This document shows, piece after piece, positions 1-11,612 of a DNA stretch of 64,000 nt (the stretch's first letter is position 1; each line of letters starts with the position of its first letter). A model generated the notes under the pieces. It was not told where the DNA came from, ran no database searches, and was given only the letters and a program-made list of their open reading frames with translations. Made by a program: the position numbers and the translations under genes. The DNA comes from Eucommia ulmoides (taxonomy: Eukaryota > Streptophyta > Magnoliopsida > Garryales > Eucommiaceae), in contig CM028339.1 in assembly GCA_016647705.1 (NCBI GenBank), positions 17,626,803 to 17,690,802 on the forward strand, read 5' to 3'.

Positions 1-247
1 CTCCCAAATAACTTCTAAGGTCCTTACAATGATTAATACCTAGCTTTCTTCTGACCTCTTTAGAAGCAGTAATGAGGATTTTGGGGGCAATAAATACTCT
101 GGATTTACTTAGATTCACAACAAGGCCCAAGGTAGAAGAAACATTATGCATAACACTAATAATGGATTCATAGTTTCCAGGACCAGATTTGGCAAAAAAA
201 AGAATCTCAACAACAAAGAAAAGATGGGTGAAGACCGAACCATTCTG
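1..247 (-). mobile_element. LINE (non-LTR retrotransposon) reverse transcriptase, later part
   Basis: Read on the minus strand, the sequence gives a continuous RT-like stretch. It contains THLFF followed by a damaged catalytic box (FVVEIL where LINEs have FADDLL), then FFAKSGPGNYES and GLVVNLSKSR, which are typical of plant L1-type LINE reverse transcriptases. The left end is cut by the window. It probably belongs to the same LINE as 6127-7095 (minus), which supplies the earlier part of the RT domain; the DNA between them is inserted elements. The lost aspartates in the catalytic box make it inactive. Confidence 0.75.
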
Positions 248-261
248 GTTATCCTCAATAA

Positions 262-952
262 ACATTTATACAATGAAAAACGAGCTAAACCTGCTTAATA
301 ACCTACAAAAGTTAAGAAAATAAAGAGAGAAATGAAAGAACTTAACCATAGTCCGAAAATTTGCCGCTAAAACCGTTCAACGATCACTTCTCCTTTTTTA
401 CAACATGTTCTTCTCATTCGGATTTGGTTGAGCACTCCCCAAGACACTCTCAAAATATTATGAATCCTAGGCGGGCTCTCTTATGGGCTTTCCTGGCTGA
501 ATGGAGAGAAGGAATGAATAAATAGGGAGCCAAAATATCTAAATAAATATCTATATTGTGTGCAGAGTGACTGCAGCGGCAGTGGGCATGTCGGTTGGGT
601 CACGGCCTCGGCAATGGACATGGTGGTCGGATCAGAGACCTTTCTGTTGTTTTACTATTGTGGTGGTGGATTTTTAGCAAGATTTAGGCCTTCTCTACAT
701 ATTAACTACCGCGGCGGTGGTCTGGTCGCAGCAACAGTGGGCTGCAGTTCTGAATTTTGCCTTTATGCTTGTTTTTCCACCGTTCTTCTACAGTTCTTGA
801 TCGGATTTGATCGTTTATGATCTTTTTTCATGCCTTTTCATCCCATACACCTAATTTATACCAAAAAGAATAAAAACGTATGAATACTTAATAAATATAC
901 TCGAAAACTAACAAGTTCGGTTTGGAAATAGATACGCAAATTACACCTATCA
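262..952 (-). repeat. Partial 3' LTR of an Athila-like gypsy element
   Basis: This block is a direct repeat of about 4358-5049. It begins, on the minus strand, with TGATAG (947-952), immediately after a G-rich polypurine tract. It stops after about 690 bp, whereas the full LTR is about 1.4 kb, so the distal half is missing where LINE sequence begins. Several GC-rich GGCGGTGG-type motifs are shared with the other copy. Confidence 0.75.
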
Positions 953-967
953 AATACCCCCAAACTT
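953..967 (-). other. Polypurine tract of the Athila-like element
   Basis: On the minus strand this reads AAGTTTGGGGGTATT, directly before the TGATAG start of the 3' LTR. The same purine-rich block precedes the LTR start at 35286, which supports the assignment as the plus-strand primer site. Confidence 0.65.
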
Positions 968-3620
968 GGAATTTTGCTAGTTCTTGAGAAAAATACCCAC
1001 ACAATACAAGAAAATATAACAACTAATTACGAAATTAAAAACTAAAAAAATGAAAAACATTAAAAACAATAATGTGCAAGTTTTGAATATCATCTACCAG
1101 CCAAACGAGTTTTCCTTATCGGCCCCCAATCTTATCAAGTTCAAGAATAAATCACACCATGGGGTGTTCTTGAATTTCAATCATTCGATGATAGTAAGCG
1201 CCATTCTGGATCCTGTTAAATGTGTGTGATAAAACTCAAATATACAACTATCTATCGATCAGATAGGATTATCTGTCAATAAAGTTCATGACTAAAACCA
1301 TTTAGGTATAGGGAGTCCATAAGCCTGACCTGGGTTCTATTCTCCACTAATGTAGGCTAAGAAATTCAAAACGATTAGTAGGACTTGGTTCGGTTTTGGA
1401 AAACGGCCAAGGGTATATCGGAAATAGAAAACAGGTTAACGTTGTTAAGTTGACGATACCTGAGACACATCGCTTAGCACACTCACACTTGAACCCCCAT
1501 AGAAAATTTGGAAATAACTCTGAACAATCATTTAAGACCGACGTACTCACTTGTCAAAGAAACAAAAATTTTACTATATTTACATATGTTTTTTTTTTTA
1601 CAATCACACCCCAAACTTATTCGATTATTAGAATTTCATGGGCGTGATTAAAACAAAAGAAAAACGATAAGTGGGTACTCAAATACCGAACTAATTAAAA
1701 GTCCGTCCTAAATTCAACCACTCACTTCAAGTAGCATTTGCAACTGCTAGCTTGATTTACTCTAATTGTGCCTGCAACTCAGTGATATAGGTTTGTAAAG
1801 AAGTTTTCTCAGCTAGGGTATTTGTTACGTGTTCAGAATTAAAACGGATATTTAGCTTTGATAGGGTAATGAGGGATAAACATTTAACCAGGTAAGCTTC
1901 AAAGGCTTAAGCGATATAAATGAATGCCTAAATCATATCTCCCGAACTACATTGCCTAGGATTTCACCTCGAATTTTTCCCAAATCAGGTTCTAAAATCC
2001 CTATTGTCATGAATTTGGGTGACAGATAATCATTTTCAAATCAATGGACAACTATACAATGAGTTTACGTGCTCGTGCATTTAGGATCTACAATAACTTT
2101 TACTAAAACAATACGTTAAGCACACAGAACTCACATGAATGAGCTTTAAGCTTGATCTCAATAAACAATCAGGGGATAGACTCATCATTGGGTAATGGCC
2201 CAGATGAAGTCAAAACTCAGCACATAACAACAACTAACCTAAACAAACATGCACACAATAAAAACAAAATAATATAAACTAACAATTAAAACATATACTA
2301 AACATACTACACATTACCCCTGACTTAAAACGGGTAATGTCCAAAACGACCCATCAACGATCCTAATGATAGCATATAGCATGATAATGAAGATAGTGGT
2401 TTAGAGCACGTACCTGGGAGGAGAAAGAATCTTGCCTCCAAATCAAGTCGGTTGTGACGGATTTAACTTATTTTTGACTTGGGTTGCTCCCAAAAAGCGC
2501 TTGGTTTATTGTCCTCGACCTGACATGGATAATGGCTCATCAAAGAGCGGTTTCCACCCGCAGTACGTGTCATACAACACCATGTATGGGTCTTGATTGT
2601 TTACGCCCTCAAGCTTGGCAAGATTTTGTATTGATCGGCTCGAACTTTCAACAAAATTCTCCACCGACTCATGTGCTTGGTGGGCATGAAAGAGCATTGC
2701 TTTTGGCAATGAAAGACAAGTGAGCCACATCGGATCCTCGTAGATGTGATCGTGTGAGATCGATAGTGGCATAATAATTTGGATCTCCAATGGTGACGAA
2801 TCACAATCATCGATCCATGCTTGGGTTCCTGTTTTATTGGGATAAGCATAGTTGAACTCTCCCAAGCTCCTTTCGCTTGTTTTCGGTTTCTAGTGGTGGC
2901 TTTCAATGGATGTGGCATTTGTATATCCCAATGCCACCATGTCTGACTCGGCCTTAAGCAAGCAGATAAGCTGACCGATTTGTATCTGAAGAGACGTTAC
3001 GGTCGCATCGATTTCGACACAGACCATCTTGATATTGTCAAGACGATCCTCGTGCTCATTTATCCGGTCATTTGTTACCCTCTAAAAAGCCTAAGTATTC
3101 CCCATAATTGTAGCAAATATTTCTTCCAGGGCGGGGGAAGACTCTTCCCGTTGGTTCGGGATGTCAACCTATGGCTCCAAAGTGGTGAAACTATCCCCCC
3201 AAAACTTTGATAACTTGGTGAATAATTTCAATACTGAAAATCGATATCGGCTATGTCTTCCAACAACCGATAGGCTTTGTCCGTTGTTAATTGATCGAAA
3301 GAGGTGGTACCGTTTCCTCTTTCAACCCAATTTCTTATTGCGGCTAGTAACCCATCGAGGAAGTTTAGTAGTTGACACTCCCTCGGAAAATGATGGTTCG
3401 AAAACCGAAATAGCAATTCTTTGTATTGATCCCAAGCACTATAAAACGGCTCGGAATCCCGTTGAAATAAATGCAACAACACTTGTCGATCTAACATCTC
3501 CAAGTACCCTGCATAAGAAATAAAAAACAAAACTACAGACAAAAAATTATACACAAAAGAAATGCCTAAATTAAAATCGGGTCATTTACTCACAATATCA
3601 ACAATAATCTAAAACACAAT
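968..3620 (-). mobile_element. Internal region of a non-autonomous Athila-like element
   Basis: The region between the primer-binding site and polypurine tract is only about 2.65 kb and has no recognisable protease, RT or integrase. The one recognisable coding relic is a gag fragment (3228-3554). Other open frames here, for example minus 2506-2865, match nothing I know. This fits a gag-only or internally deleted element that depends on an autonomous partner; that dependence is inference. Confidence 0.6.
3228..3554 (-). pseudogene. Athila-type gag (retrotransposon gag domain) fragment
   Basis: An open stretch of 108 codons on the minus strand. It carries the order of motifs seen in plant Athila/Tat gag: a DSEPFYSAWDQYKELL segment (family form GESLYEAWERYKELL), then an HHFP block, then a QLLNFLDGL block (family QIFYNGL), ending with a KAYRLLEDIADIDFQY segment like the family's EAYELIEEMASNNYQW. 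The normal upstream half of gag is not visible in the same frame, so this is a truncated relic. Confidence 0.7.
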
Positions 3621-3641
3621 TCCCGGTAACGACGCCAAAAA
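3621..3641 (-). other. Primer-binding site, tRNA-Asp type
   Basis: On the minus strand this reads TTTTTGGCGTCGTTACCGGG, two bases after the LTR end. It is a slightly mutated form of the TGGCGCCGTTGCCGGGGA block typical of Athila-type elements, which is complementary to a tRNA-Asp 3' end. It fixes the element's orientation as minus. Confidence 0.75.
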
Positions 3642-3643
3642 CT

Positions 3644-5049
3644 TGGTGGCGGAATATTACGTCGCCACTTTCACCGCAAGTGTACGGGTTAGGTTTTAGT
3701 ATAGATGGGAAGAAGTAGGGGTTGTTATATCTACAGGGATTGGTTGAGATTATTATCGACTACCACGATTGTCATAACCTAATTTTATCTAGACAATAAA
3801 AATTGATTTATAATTAATTAATTTTAATACAAAGTTAATTAATCTAATTTAACTATAATATTATATTGAGATGTTTAGGGAAAAAATTATCTAGGGATTA
3901 ACTTCTTTTACAAAAACGTGTTTGGTTTTGTTTAGTTTATAATAACAGCGTTCAACCTATCTGACAATCTCTGTATCGTAAACTCACTCACCACCTCTCC
4001 CGAGTGTAAGATGAGTGAATATGTGACTTTGCGTCAATGAAAAAGTCCCCTTCAACGTCTTAATGACACTAGGTCACATGAGTCTTGGCCCAACATCATT
4101 GATTGCACACTTTGTAACTTCTTCCCGAGTTATTAGATCGTCGCGTTGTATTTACCCTAATCCGAATTTGAGATTACCTCTCCTAAGTATCAAACCCCGT
4201 ATTCTCTATATATCTAAACAAGCATATAATAAAAGAATAACAGTAAACACAATCAAATAATGAAGAATAACCATTAACGAAATACCACTCAAACAAGCAA
4301 CGATTTCATAAATATTATTAATCCCTAGACAAAACTCATTTAGCTCATGGCCATAACCATTTATACAATAAAAAACAAGCTAAATATGCTCAACAACCTA
4401 TTGAAGTTAAGAAAATAAAGAGAGAAATGGAAGAACTTAGTCGTAGTCCGAAGATTTGCCATTAAAACCGTTCAACGATCGCTTCTCCTTCTTTGCAACG
4501 TATTCTTTTCCTTCGGATTTGGTTGAGCACTCCCCAAAACACTCCCAAAATATTATAAACCCTAGGGGGTCTCTCTTATGGGATCTTTTGTCCGAATGGA
4601 GAGGATGGAGGAATAAATCGGGAGCCAAAATATCTAAATAAATATCTAAACTATGTGCAGAGTAACCGCCGCGGAGGTGGGCATGTCGGTTGGGTTATGG
4701 CTTCAGCGGTGGACACGGCGGTGGGATCAGAGACCTTTCTGTTGTTTCACCTCCGCGGCGGTGGATCTCATCTCTACGGCGGTGGGTTTTTATCAAGATT
4801 TAGGCCTTCTCTGCATATTTACTGCTGCGGTGGTGGGCTACAGTTCTGAATTTTGCCCTTATGCTTGTTTTTCCACCGTTTTTCCACCTTTCTTGATCCA
4901 ATTTAATCGTTTATGATAATTTTTCATGCCTTTTCACCTCACACACCTGATTTATACCAAAAAGAATAAAACACGTATTAAAACGTAATAAACATACTCG
5001 AAAACTAACAAGTTCAGTTTGGAAATAGATGGGTAAATTACACCTATCA
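3644..5049 (-). repeat. 5' LTR of the Athila-like element, about 1.4 kb
   Basis: The minus-strand LTR starts TGATAG (5044-5049) and ends CCACCA next to the primer-binding site. Homologous LTRs lie at 262-952 (minus) and at 29032-29606 with 34446-35270, and 35286-36611 (plus). Conserved parts include a GC-rich GCGGTGG block, regularly spaced GGGAGAGG-like motifs, and the terminal ACACTTGCGGTGAAAGT motif. Confidence 0.8.
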
Positions 5050-5082
5050 GTCCCTTTTTCTATGCCTTATGTTACGAGTAAT

Positions 5083-6126
5083 ATTTTAAAAACCGAACCA
5101 AGCTGACTGATTTGACCGGTTGAACCGCCACCCGATCTAGATTTCGATCTGGTCAACTGCTGACACCTGTTTTGGGTCAAAAATAGCTGAATTGGGTGGT
5201 TCAAACTGGTGCAACCAGTGAACGGTGAACCAAAACGGTTTTATCTGGACCGTTCGATTTTTAGCAAATTTCAATAACTAGAAAATCTTTCTCCTAAAAA
5301 ACCTAATTTCTTTCTCTTCCCTTTCCCGAATCAAAATCTTCCCTCAATGAAGTTGTGACCTTAATGAATCGATTCTCATCTATTGAGATCATATTAAAGC
5401 ACATCAAGACGGTGATGATGCTTCTATTTCGTGGAGGAGAATAGTTGCGATTTTCTTGATGATAATGATGGCTGATTTCATTCAAAGGCCAGATCTTCAT
5501 ATTTCAAGATGTGTTGTTCGATGCTATGGATCGCCAATCTTTGAGTTTTTAGGGGGCAATCAATTATATTTCTGGGTATGGATGGATACAACTATCATTT
5601 ATACAAAATCACGATTTTTGCTGGGTATGGATAGATATGGAATCAATTAGGTTCAGGGTACCTGCAAGTAATCTCAGAATTTTTGGATAATCTGAAATCT
5701 CAAATCATATCCAAATAATTGATCGCATCGTAAACTTAGTCCTAGAGCAAGAACATAGTTTTTGCAAGAAGTGTGCAGTGGTTTCGGGGAGAGGATGAAT
5801 TGTTTTTGAGGACTTGGGTGTAGAGAGACCCATTTGGGGTGTGTGCAGAAACTAAATTGTCCAAAAAAAGAAAAAATTATTTCCGGGGATGGACTTATAA
5901 GAAGAAAGATAAATTGTTGTTGGGGTGTGTGAGAGAGGCCCATGTAATGTTGTGGTAAATATATTTGTATTTTTTAACTTATTTTTTTAATTTTAAAATT
6001 ATTTTATTTATTTAATGACATAATTATTATATTACGGTTTAACTGTGGTTCGCCTACCTGTTGAACTGGTGACCCGTGACCCGGTGACTTTTCTAGTTCA
6101 ATGTCCGGTCCGGGCTTTAGAACAAT
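5083..6126. mobile_element. Degenerate terminal-inverted-repeat element
   Basis: The left end (TTTTAAAAACCGAACC...GACCGGTTGAACC) is roughly the inverted complement of the right end (about 6030-6126, complement TTCTAAAGCCCGGACCGG). Sub-terminal CCGGT/GAACC-rich motifs of this kind are common in plant DNA transposons. No transposase frame is visible and I could not find a clear target-site duplication. It abuts the LINE fragment on its right. Superfamily unassigned. Confidence 0.4.
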
Positions 6127-7095
6127 GGTTAGGAGAGAAATCCTAAAGGGGATCCCCATTCCAAAGGAATTTAGAAGAAACCTTCATCACACAATTCATA
6201 ATAAGATCAGTCCACACTTTTGGAAAATTAAAGTAACAAAAAGTGTTTTCAAGAAAATCCCAACTAAATTTATCATAGAGTTTTTCAAGGTCAATTTTTA
6301 TAATCATTCCTCATTTTTAATCTTTAGATTTTTTGAAATTATGCAAAATTTGTTGGGTGATGATTATGTTGTCGAACGTTTGCCTCCCAAGAATAAAACT
6401 ACTTTGAAAGGGACCTACAATGGACGAGAGGAGCAGACGGAGTTTAGCAATGAGGATCTTGGTAACCAATTTATAGGGTATATTACAGAGACTTACAGGA
6501 CAAAATTGGTTAATTTTTTGGGGGATCTCCACTTTGGAGATTAAAACAATAAGTGTCTCATTCATCCTAGATGGCATATCACTCTCCATAAAGCCACATT
6601 TAACAAAGTCGCACAAGATTTTACCTACAGTATCCCACTTCTTCTTATAAAACACAGCCTGGTAGCCATCAGGGTCTAGAGCCTTAAAATCTTTCATATT
6701 TTTTAAGTTATTTTTAATCTCCTCATCATCTGGTGCCATGGTAAGTAAAGAATAATCTAAAGGGTCAATAGGATGGTTATAATCATTCTAAAGATAGTCA
6801 AGTCCCATAATACTAAAAATATTATCGCAAAATAGCTCACAAAAGTAGTTTCTAACATGGGTTTTAATGTCTTCCTGATCATTAAGCCATATGCCATTCA
6901 AATCTTTAATCATAGACACTATATTTTTTCTTCTTCTCTTGGTAGTAGCAATATAGAAAAACTTGGTGTTTTTATCCCTAAAGGAAAGCCAAGATTATCA
7001 AATTCCTTTAAGTCTAGCTAGGATACAAATTTTTATTTTAAAAAAAAAAAAATCCCAAAGACTTTCTTATTCCAAGTTCTGACTTCCTTTTTAAT
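6127..7095 (-). mobile_element. LINE reverse transcriptase fragment
   Basis: The minus strand encodes a plant L1-type LINE: a LGDKNTKFFYIATTKRRR linker, then in an open frame at 6739-6317 KALDPDGYQAVFYKKKWDTV, RMNETLIVLISKVEIPQ, CPVSLCNIPYKLVTKILIAK and GPFQSSFILGRQT. An IKIDLEKLYDKFSWDFL block (RT motif A) follows past a frame break near 6317. The upstream part near 7000 has stops, and the endonuclease domain is missing. The 3' continuation is probably at 247-1 on the same strand. Confidence 0.85.
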
Positions 7096-7121
7096 TTTTT
7101 TACTTTACTGTTATGGTCAGT

Positions 7122-9026
7122 TTAGTGTGTGTGTGTGAGAGAGAGAAAGATTTGTGATCATGTGGGTATGTGTGTTTGGTTGTGGGATTACCGGGGGTGG
7201 TTGTTAATCGGTGGTGTGGGATGTGCAGGACCGACGGTGAGGGCCGGCAAAGCATGGGAAGTTGTCGGCAGTCGACGACAATAGAGAGAGAGAGAGAAGT
7301 CGACCGGCTGAACTGAAGTAGAACCGAAAAAAAAAAAGAAAAAAAAAGTGAAAAAAATAAAAATCAAATATCCAAATCCCATCTCTCGGCCGACGGAAAA
7401 TTCGAATCAGGTAAAATTTTGGTCGATTATGATTTTCGTCAAATTAAATTATTAGCATTAAATTTTCATAATCGTGATGATAATTTTTGTAACGGTTAAT
7501 TTGAATAACTCTGTATTGTGAATATTAACATAACGGAATTAGGTAAATAATAATTTTACATAATTAAATTTGGGGAATGAGAAATTGTGCATTTTAGGGC
7601 CATGCATTTCATATTAGGGTTGTTTTAAATAAAATATTAATTTAGGCCCTATCGTTATTAGGTTTGCAGGCGCCAGTGTCCCAGTAGGTTTTGGACGACA
7701 GTGTTTTTGCTGTGTGAGAATCGAGGTGAGTGTATTGTCTTCTATGTAAATTACAAATTTTATTTTCGTATCAATTATGAAAAATGTGTTTATTTAAAAA
7801 TGGACAAATTTTGCAACTTTTATGGATCAAGTGGTTTTGGTGTTAGAGGAAAAAAAAATGATTTTTGGATCAAATGGGTTTTAAAAGGTGATTTTTGGTC
7901 CGACTATGCCATAACTGTGATCTCGTCAGGAGGGTATATCTTGCGGAATGGTTTTGACCTATTAGGAGGGCATGTCCTATAGGTAATTGATTATATTATG
8001 ACATGTCCAGAGGGTTAGTTCGATAGGTAGTTGACTATATTATGATTTGTCCGGAGGGTTAGTCCGGCAGGTGATTGATTATAATGTGACCTGGCCAGAG
8101 GATTAGTCCAGCAGGTAGACGACTATATTATGACATGTTTGGAGGGTTAGTCCGACAGGTGGCTGATTATATTATGACTTATCCGGAAGGTTAGTCCAGT
8201 GGGTGGTTGATTATATTGTGACATGTCCAGAGGATTAGTCCGACAGGTGGTTGATTGACCCGTCAGGGGTACAAATCCTGCAGGTGATACGATACCATAG
8301 CAACTCTCGATCATGAGGTAAAAATGATCATATGGCTAGTAGGAGAGGAGGTATGGTGTACTTTATTATACGTTTAAAATATTCGAACTGGTTGGTTTAA
8401 ATAATTGGATTAGTGGATTTCGAAATATTTGAATTGGTTGACTTAAAATATTTGGATTGGGTGTTAAATATATTATTTCATCTCATTGGTGGCAGTGAAA
8501 CTGAATTTTCAACACAGTATGTAGTGATATATTATATTATATTTTGATTAAAATATTCGGATGGGTTGATTTAAAATGATTGGGTTGGTTAATTTAAAGT
8601 GTTTGGTTTGGGTATTTTTAAATATATCAATTTATTTCAATGGTAACTGGGAAACTGGATTTCAGTATGGTATGTGGTTATATTATTTTATACATTGAAA
8701 CGTGGTGTTTAATTCTTATATTTGATCTGTAAAATATTTTTATTATGAAGACAGTACACCGATAAAAAAAATTGGTTTCAGGTACCGCGGCTAGGAGTCG
8801 GTCCACTACTGGCATAAGGTAGAGTCTAGTGGTAGGGTCATTTTAGAGGTGAGCCGGTCGGATGTGAACCATGGAAGGTTAAGGTATTTTGGAAAAAAAA
8901 ATACTAACATTTACAGTAGTGCGTGTATTTATGAGTATATGTATGTATTTAGTTGATTGGGTAGGTAGCGTCATGTCGACGTCATGCCCGGCCTCGAGTG
9001 ACGGGTGCCCTGGGTGAGGTATGACA
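7122..9026 (+). repeat. 5' LTR (5'-truncated) of a Tekay-type gypsy element
   Basis: A direct repeat of about 13890-15823. It ends ATGACA next to the primer-binding site. The first 850 bp or so of the LTR are missing; it begins within a GT/GA microsatellite next to LINE sequence. By eye the two LTRs differ by scattered substitutions and small indels, so the insertion is not recent. Confidence 0.85.
7921..8275 (+). repeat. Tandem sub-repeats of about 58 bp inside the 5' LTR
   Basis: About six imperfect units share the core TCCGGAGGGTTAGTCCGRCAG, GTGGTTGA and TTATATTATGAC (cores quoted separately). An equivalent array is present in the 3' LTR at about 14711-15060, so the array predates this insertion and belongs to the family's LTR. 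Confidence 0.75.
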
Positions 9027-9030
9027 TTTG

Positions 9031-9044
9031 TGGTATTAGAGCCT
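9031..9044 (+). other. Primer-binding site, initiator tRNA-Met type
   Basis: TGGTATTAGAGCCT a few bases after the 5' LTR end. The usual form is TGGTATCAGAGCC, complementary to initiator tRNA-Met; one base is changed. Confidence 0.8.
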
Positions 9045-9700
9045 ATGTTATAGGTTCTGTAGACATGTCAGTTTGTCGAGCCAGTGGTGGACCATGAGAT
9101 AGGGTGTCGATAGGTGGTGTCGAGCCAGTGGTAGACCATGAGATAGAATGTTGATAGGCGGGTTCGACACATGAGTGATAGTTATTGCATTGCGTTAGAT
9201 AGTACATTGGCATTGTGCATTGTTATTTGTCTTGTTGGCAATTAGTGGGTGTAACGAAGTGGTGATACTACGAGTTGGTGGATTGGGTGGTGTTGTTGGT
9301 AGTGGTGGTAGATAGATTGTGACTGTGGTGGTGCTAGTGGTTTTAAATGTTAAATTATAACTGATAAGTAATCATAATCGTAGTACTTGACAATGGAAAT
9401 TACTGTCGGTAGCATTTAATGTTTTTGTTGTTAAACTAAAAGTGTGACAAAACACACTTAAGTTGGATTATTAGACAACATCTTACTTATATTGTGGGAC
9501 TACACAATACTTTGCGCTGCTATTTGATATACATGGATTTTATCATAGCGTACAATATCAAAGGATGTGCATAAAACTGCCTTCTAGGTAAAACTAAGGA
9601 AACCTTGTAATGTTATTTGAGGGGGAGTTCATATTATTGAAATAGGAAAAGATAAGCGTTCGGCAGTATGAAATTAAATTCGATGTCTAGCCTTGATTTT
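9045..9700 (+). mobile_element. Decayed leader and gag region of the Tekay-like element
   Basis: No continuous gag frame is visible here. The sequence is GT-rich with GGTGGT-type runs, then AT-rich. The internal region as a whole is only about 4 kb, shorter than a full Tekay coding region, so most of gag is deleted or unrecognisable. Confidence 0.5.
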
Positions 9701-9957
9701 CTCCTGATTTGGTAAAAATGGAAGAGACAAGATGTATGAGATTCCAGAAAGGATTTGATAATACGTTCCAGGTTGACGGGCAGACAGATCAAAATTTATG
9801 CGAAAATAGTAAGCACAACAGAATTAATAGAGAGTTGTCGCTGGATCTATTGCCCCTGAGTATTTACGATTTTGATATGATACTGAGTATGGATTTGCTA
9901 TCCGGATATCATGCCACGATGGATTGTTTTAAAAGAGAGTTACTTTCCAAATCTTAG
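9700..9957 (+). pseudogene. gag end and protease fragment (Tekay-like)
   Basis: An open frame whose start (EETRCMRFQKGFDN) resembles the gag EEKKCRRFEEGL block. It then jumps to SLDLLPLSIYDFDMILSMDLL and YHATMDC, which matches the post-active-site part of chromovirus protease (LPLSDFDVILGMDWL, HASIDC). The zinc knuckle and the DSGA protease active site lie in the missing part, which points to an internal deletion. Confidence 0.65.
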
Positions 9958-10199
9958 GCGAGTTAGAGTTTGTATTTTTGAGAAATGTAACTATTACCTC
10001 ATTTAGTTTGATTTCAGTCCTGGAGGCCAAGAGGTTATCAAAGAAATGATACTTCGTGCACATGATTGACACCAAGCAGAATGAAGTTTGGGTGACAGAT
10101 GTTTTAGTGGTCAGAAATTTTCTCGATGTTTTTCCAGAAGAATAACCAAGTTTGCCAGTGGATAGGAAGATGGAATTCACTATCGAGTTACTTCCTAGA

Positions 10200-11340
10200 A
10201 CTCCTATATCAATTCCACCCTATTGTATGTCGCCTACCGAGTTGAAGGAATTGAAATACAGTTGCAAGATCTGTTAACCCGCGATTTTATCAAACCTAGT
10301 GATTCTCCCCATGGAGCCTCGATGTTGGAGCCCCGGTGTTACTCGTAAAGAAGAAGGATGGTACGCTGAGGATGTGTATTGATTACCGGTAGTTGGATAA
10401 GGTGACGGTTCGTGATGAATATCCGTTGCCTGGAATTGACGATCTGTTCGACCAACTGCAGAAGGCTAGGGTGTTTTCCAAAATAGATCTTCGATCAGGA
10501 TATCACCAGCTGAAAGTCAAAGACGGTGATGTGGCGAAGACGGTGTTTCAGACGAGGTATGGGCATTATAAATTCTTAGTTATGCTATTTGGATTGATGA
10601 ATACCCATGCTGCTTTTATGGACTTGACGAATCGGATTTTCCAACCTTATCTAGATTAGTTTATTATCGTGTTTATTGATGATATACTGATCTATTCCCA
10701 AAATCAAGAAATGCATGCAGAACATCTTAAGATTGCATTGTAGACTTTGCGAAAAAAGCAGTTGTATGTCAAATCCAGTAAATGCAAGTTTTGGTTGGAT
10801 CGAGTTGTATTCTTGGGGCATGTTATCTCAGGAGATGGTGTTCAGGAGGATCTAAAGAAAGTCGAAGCCGTTGTCCAATGGGAAAGGCCGAAAAATGTGA
10901 TCGAAATTTGAAGTTTCTGGGATTGGCGGATTATTATCGTCGGTTTATACAGGAATTTTCTGTTATAGCAACCCTGTTGACCCGGATGACCCACAAAGAA
11001 TCCAAATTCGAGTAGATTGACAATGTGAGCAGAGTTTGCAAGAGCTGAATAGTAGACTGATATTCGCGCCAATACTATCCCTTCCGACTGAAGGCGGTGG
11101 TTTTGTGATTTACAATGATGCTTCATACCAAGGGCTAGGGTGTGTACTAATACAACATGGGCACGTGATTGCATATGCCTCTAGGCGATTAAAGAATCAT
11201 GAGTGTAACTACCCGACGAACGATTTGGAGTTGGCGGCAATTATGTTTGCCTTGAATATCTGGAGACATTACCTGTATGGCGAGACGTGTGAGATATATA
11301 CTAACCACCAGGGTTTGAAATACTTGTTTACCTAGAAAGA
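10200..11340 (+). pseudogene. Reverse transcriptase and RNase H (Tekay-type gypsy), decayed
   Basis: RT motifs appear in order: [45 protein letters not shown], then the catalytic FIVFIDDILIYS-like block at about 10660-10700, and FLGHVISGDGV. RNase H follows with [31 protein letters not shown] and [11 protein letters not shown]. The frame is broken by in-frame stops where the family has glutamine (YRQLDKVT, LDQF, LQTLR, FTQKEL, all now TAG) and by frameshifts. It cannot make a working enzyme. Confidence 0.9.
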
Positions 11341-11612
11341 ACTAAATTTGAGGTAAAGGCGTCGAATAAAGTTGATCAAGATCTATGATTGTACTAGTTA
11401 CTATCATCCTAGAAGGGCTAATGTTGTAATAGATGCTCCAAGTCAGAAATCGGCAAGTTCGGTTGCACACATTTAAGTTGTTTATACTAATCTATGTGCC
11501 AAGTTGAGATCTTTGCGAGTCCAGTTGGCGGTTGGTTAGACGGTAGCGTCGCTTGCGACTTTGACTTTGAGATCGACATTGATCGACCGTAATATAGAAG
11601 CGCAGAAGTCGG

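Noticed and set aside
6101..6544. 147-codon plus-strand frame
   Set aside because: Shadow of LINE RT on the minus strand.
9031..9044. Possible tRNA gene fragments at the primer-binding sites
   Set aside because: Only 13-21 bases match tRNA 3' ends and they sit exactly at LTR borders, so they are primer sites, not tRNA genes.
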